Origin: Actinomycetes bacterium
Lineage (GTDB): Bacteria > Actinomycetota > Actinomycetes > Propionibacteriales > Propionibacteriaceae
Direction: 5' to 3'
Length of the DNA: 5,087 nt
NCBI GenBank assembly: GCA_023437345.1
Contig: JAEZGC010000084.1
Location: 1-5,087, forward strand
The notes under the pieces were generated by a model. That model searched no databases and was not told the DNA's origin. It saw only the letters and a list, made by a program, of their open reading frames with translations. Shown piece by piece: positions 4,624 to 5,087 of the stretch (positions are counted from its first letter, which is position 1; each line of letters begins with the position of its first letter). The translations under genes and the position numbers were made by a program.

Positions 4624-5087
4624 GCCCGCCGGCGGAGAACGACGCCACATCCTCGCCGAACTGTGCCACCAACGCCGGCGGCACCAGCAGCTCGAACCGG
4701 GCGACGTCGCGGTAGCTGGGTTCGTGAAGCACGCCGCCGTGCGACGCGGTCCACTCCCGCAGCCAGTTGTCCAGCCGTCCGGCGTCGGCATGCGGGACGT
4801 CGAGGGCCAGCTCGCTGAGCACCCGGCGGTGGACCAGCCGGGCGCCGTCCAGCGCCCCCGAGACCGCCGAGGAGTACGCCCGCACCAGGCCGCCCGCGCC
4901 CAGCAGGACGCCCCCGAAGTAGCGGGTCACGACGGCGACCAGGTCGGTGAGGTGGCGCTGGCGCAGCACCTCGAGCATCGGGACGCCGGCCGTGCCCGAC
5001 GGCTCGCCGTCGTCAGAGGAGCGCTGCTGATCGGCGTGGTGGCCGACCACCAGCGCGACGCAGTTGTGGCGGGCGTCCCAGTACCGC
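4577..5087 (-). CDS. yigZ: YigZ/IMPACT (UPF0029) family protein, N-terminus cut off by window edge
   Basis: The minus-strand frame is open from the right edge to TGA at 4579-4577, giving 169 visible residues. A GTG codon at 5050 is internal, because the 12 codons before it read as family sequence (RYWDARHNCVAL). The signatures are clear: SDDGEPSGTAGVPMLEVL (visible residues 24-41), the most conserved block of the IMPACT fold, then VVTRYFGGVLLGAGGLVRAYS (52-72). From about residue 95 the C-terminal domain resembles DUF1949 (LALDVPHADAGRLDNWLREW onward). Family members are about 200-210 residues, so about 35 N-terminal residues lie outside the window. The eukaryotic relative IMPACT modulates translation-linked stress signalling; the bacterial protein has no settled function, and a role in translation or RNA binding is only inferred from the S5-like fold. 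The 3' end overlaps the convergent TetR-type gene by 47 bases. Confidence 0.93.
   Translation of the reverse strand, partial: RYWDARHNCVALVVGHHADQQRSSDDGEPSGTAGVPMLEVLRQRHLTDLVAVVTRYFGGVLLGAGGLVRAYSSAVSGALDGARLVHRRVLSELALDVPHADAGRLDNWLREWTASHGGVLHEPSYRDVARFELLVPPALVAQFGEDVASFSAGGLSPVIGGDRVAELPA

Noticed and set aside
1..5087. Mobile element, CRISPR array, tRNA or rRNA gene, or a multi-gene defence system
   Set aside because: No transposase or integrase motif, long terminal repeat, spaced direct-repeat array or tRNA-like arm sequence was found. Gene content looks like ordinary chromosome.

Overview
The window is GC-rich bacterial chromosome with tightly packed genes. It comes from an actinobacterium (Actinomycetota): it carries a WhiB-family Fe-S regulator, a family confined to that phylum and its phages, and a DUF664/DinB protein of the mycothiol-associated superfamily. 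Codon use is uniformly GC-rich and GTG starts are common. I cannot name the genus from sequence alone.

Layout, left to right: (1) the 3' part of a DinB/DUF664 gene (+, cut by the left edge), followed after 16 bases by a DUF1905 gene (+). (2) A convergent WhiB-family gene (-), ending 18 bases from the DUF1905 gene. Its protein has an unusual C-terminal helix-turn-helix. (3) Across a 133-base divergent spacer, a two-gene unit (+): a GalT-like DUF4921 protein with zinc-site and H-x-H-x-Q motifs, then 3 bases later a small two-helix membrane protein of the YcxB-like family. (4) A 96-base convergent spacer, then a VOC/glyoxalase-fold gene (-). (5) An 82-base divergent spacer holding a clear inverted repeat, then a TetR-family repressor (+). 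(6) A YigZ/IMPACT-family gene (-), cut by the right edge, whose 3' end overlaps the tetR-type gene by 47 bases.

Two regulator-target pairs can be inferred from gene order. The TetR-type repressor and the VOC gene share a spacer with a 20-bp operator-like inverted repeat that overlaps a candidate VOC promoter. The WhiB-HTH protein is divergent from the DUF4921-YcxB unit, which makes that unit a possible target, although no convincing operator was found there. No RNA genes, CRISPR arrays, insertion sequences or other mobile elements were seen, and there is no gene-free stretch longer than 133 bases. The most notable item is the WhiB protein: it keeps the four cluster cysteines, lacks the usual tryptophan of the G-[VI]-W-G-G turn, and carries its own DNA-binding-like domain.
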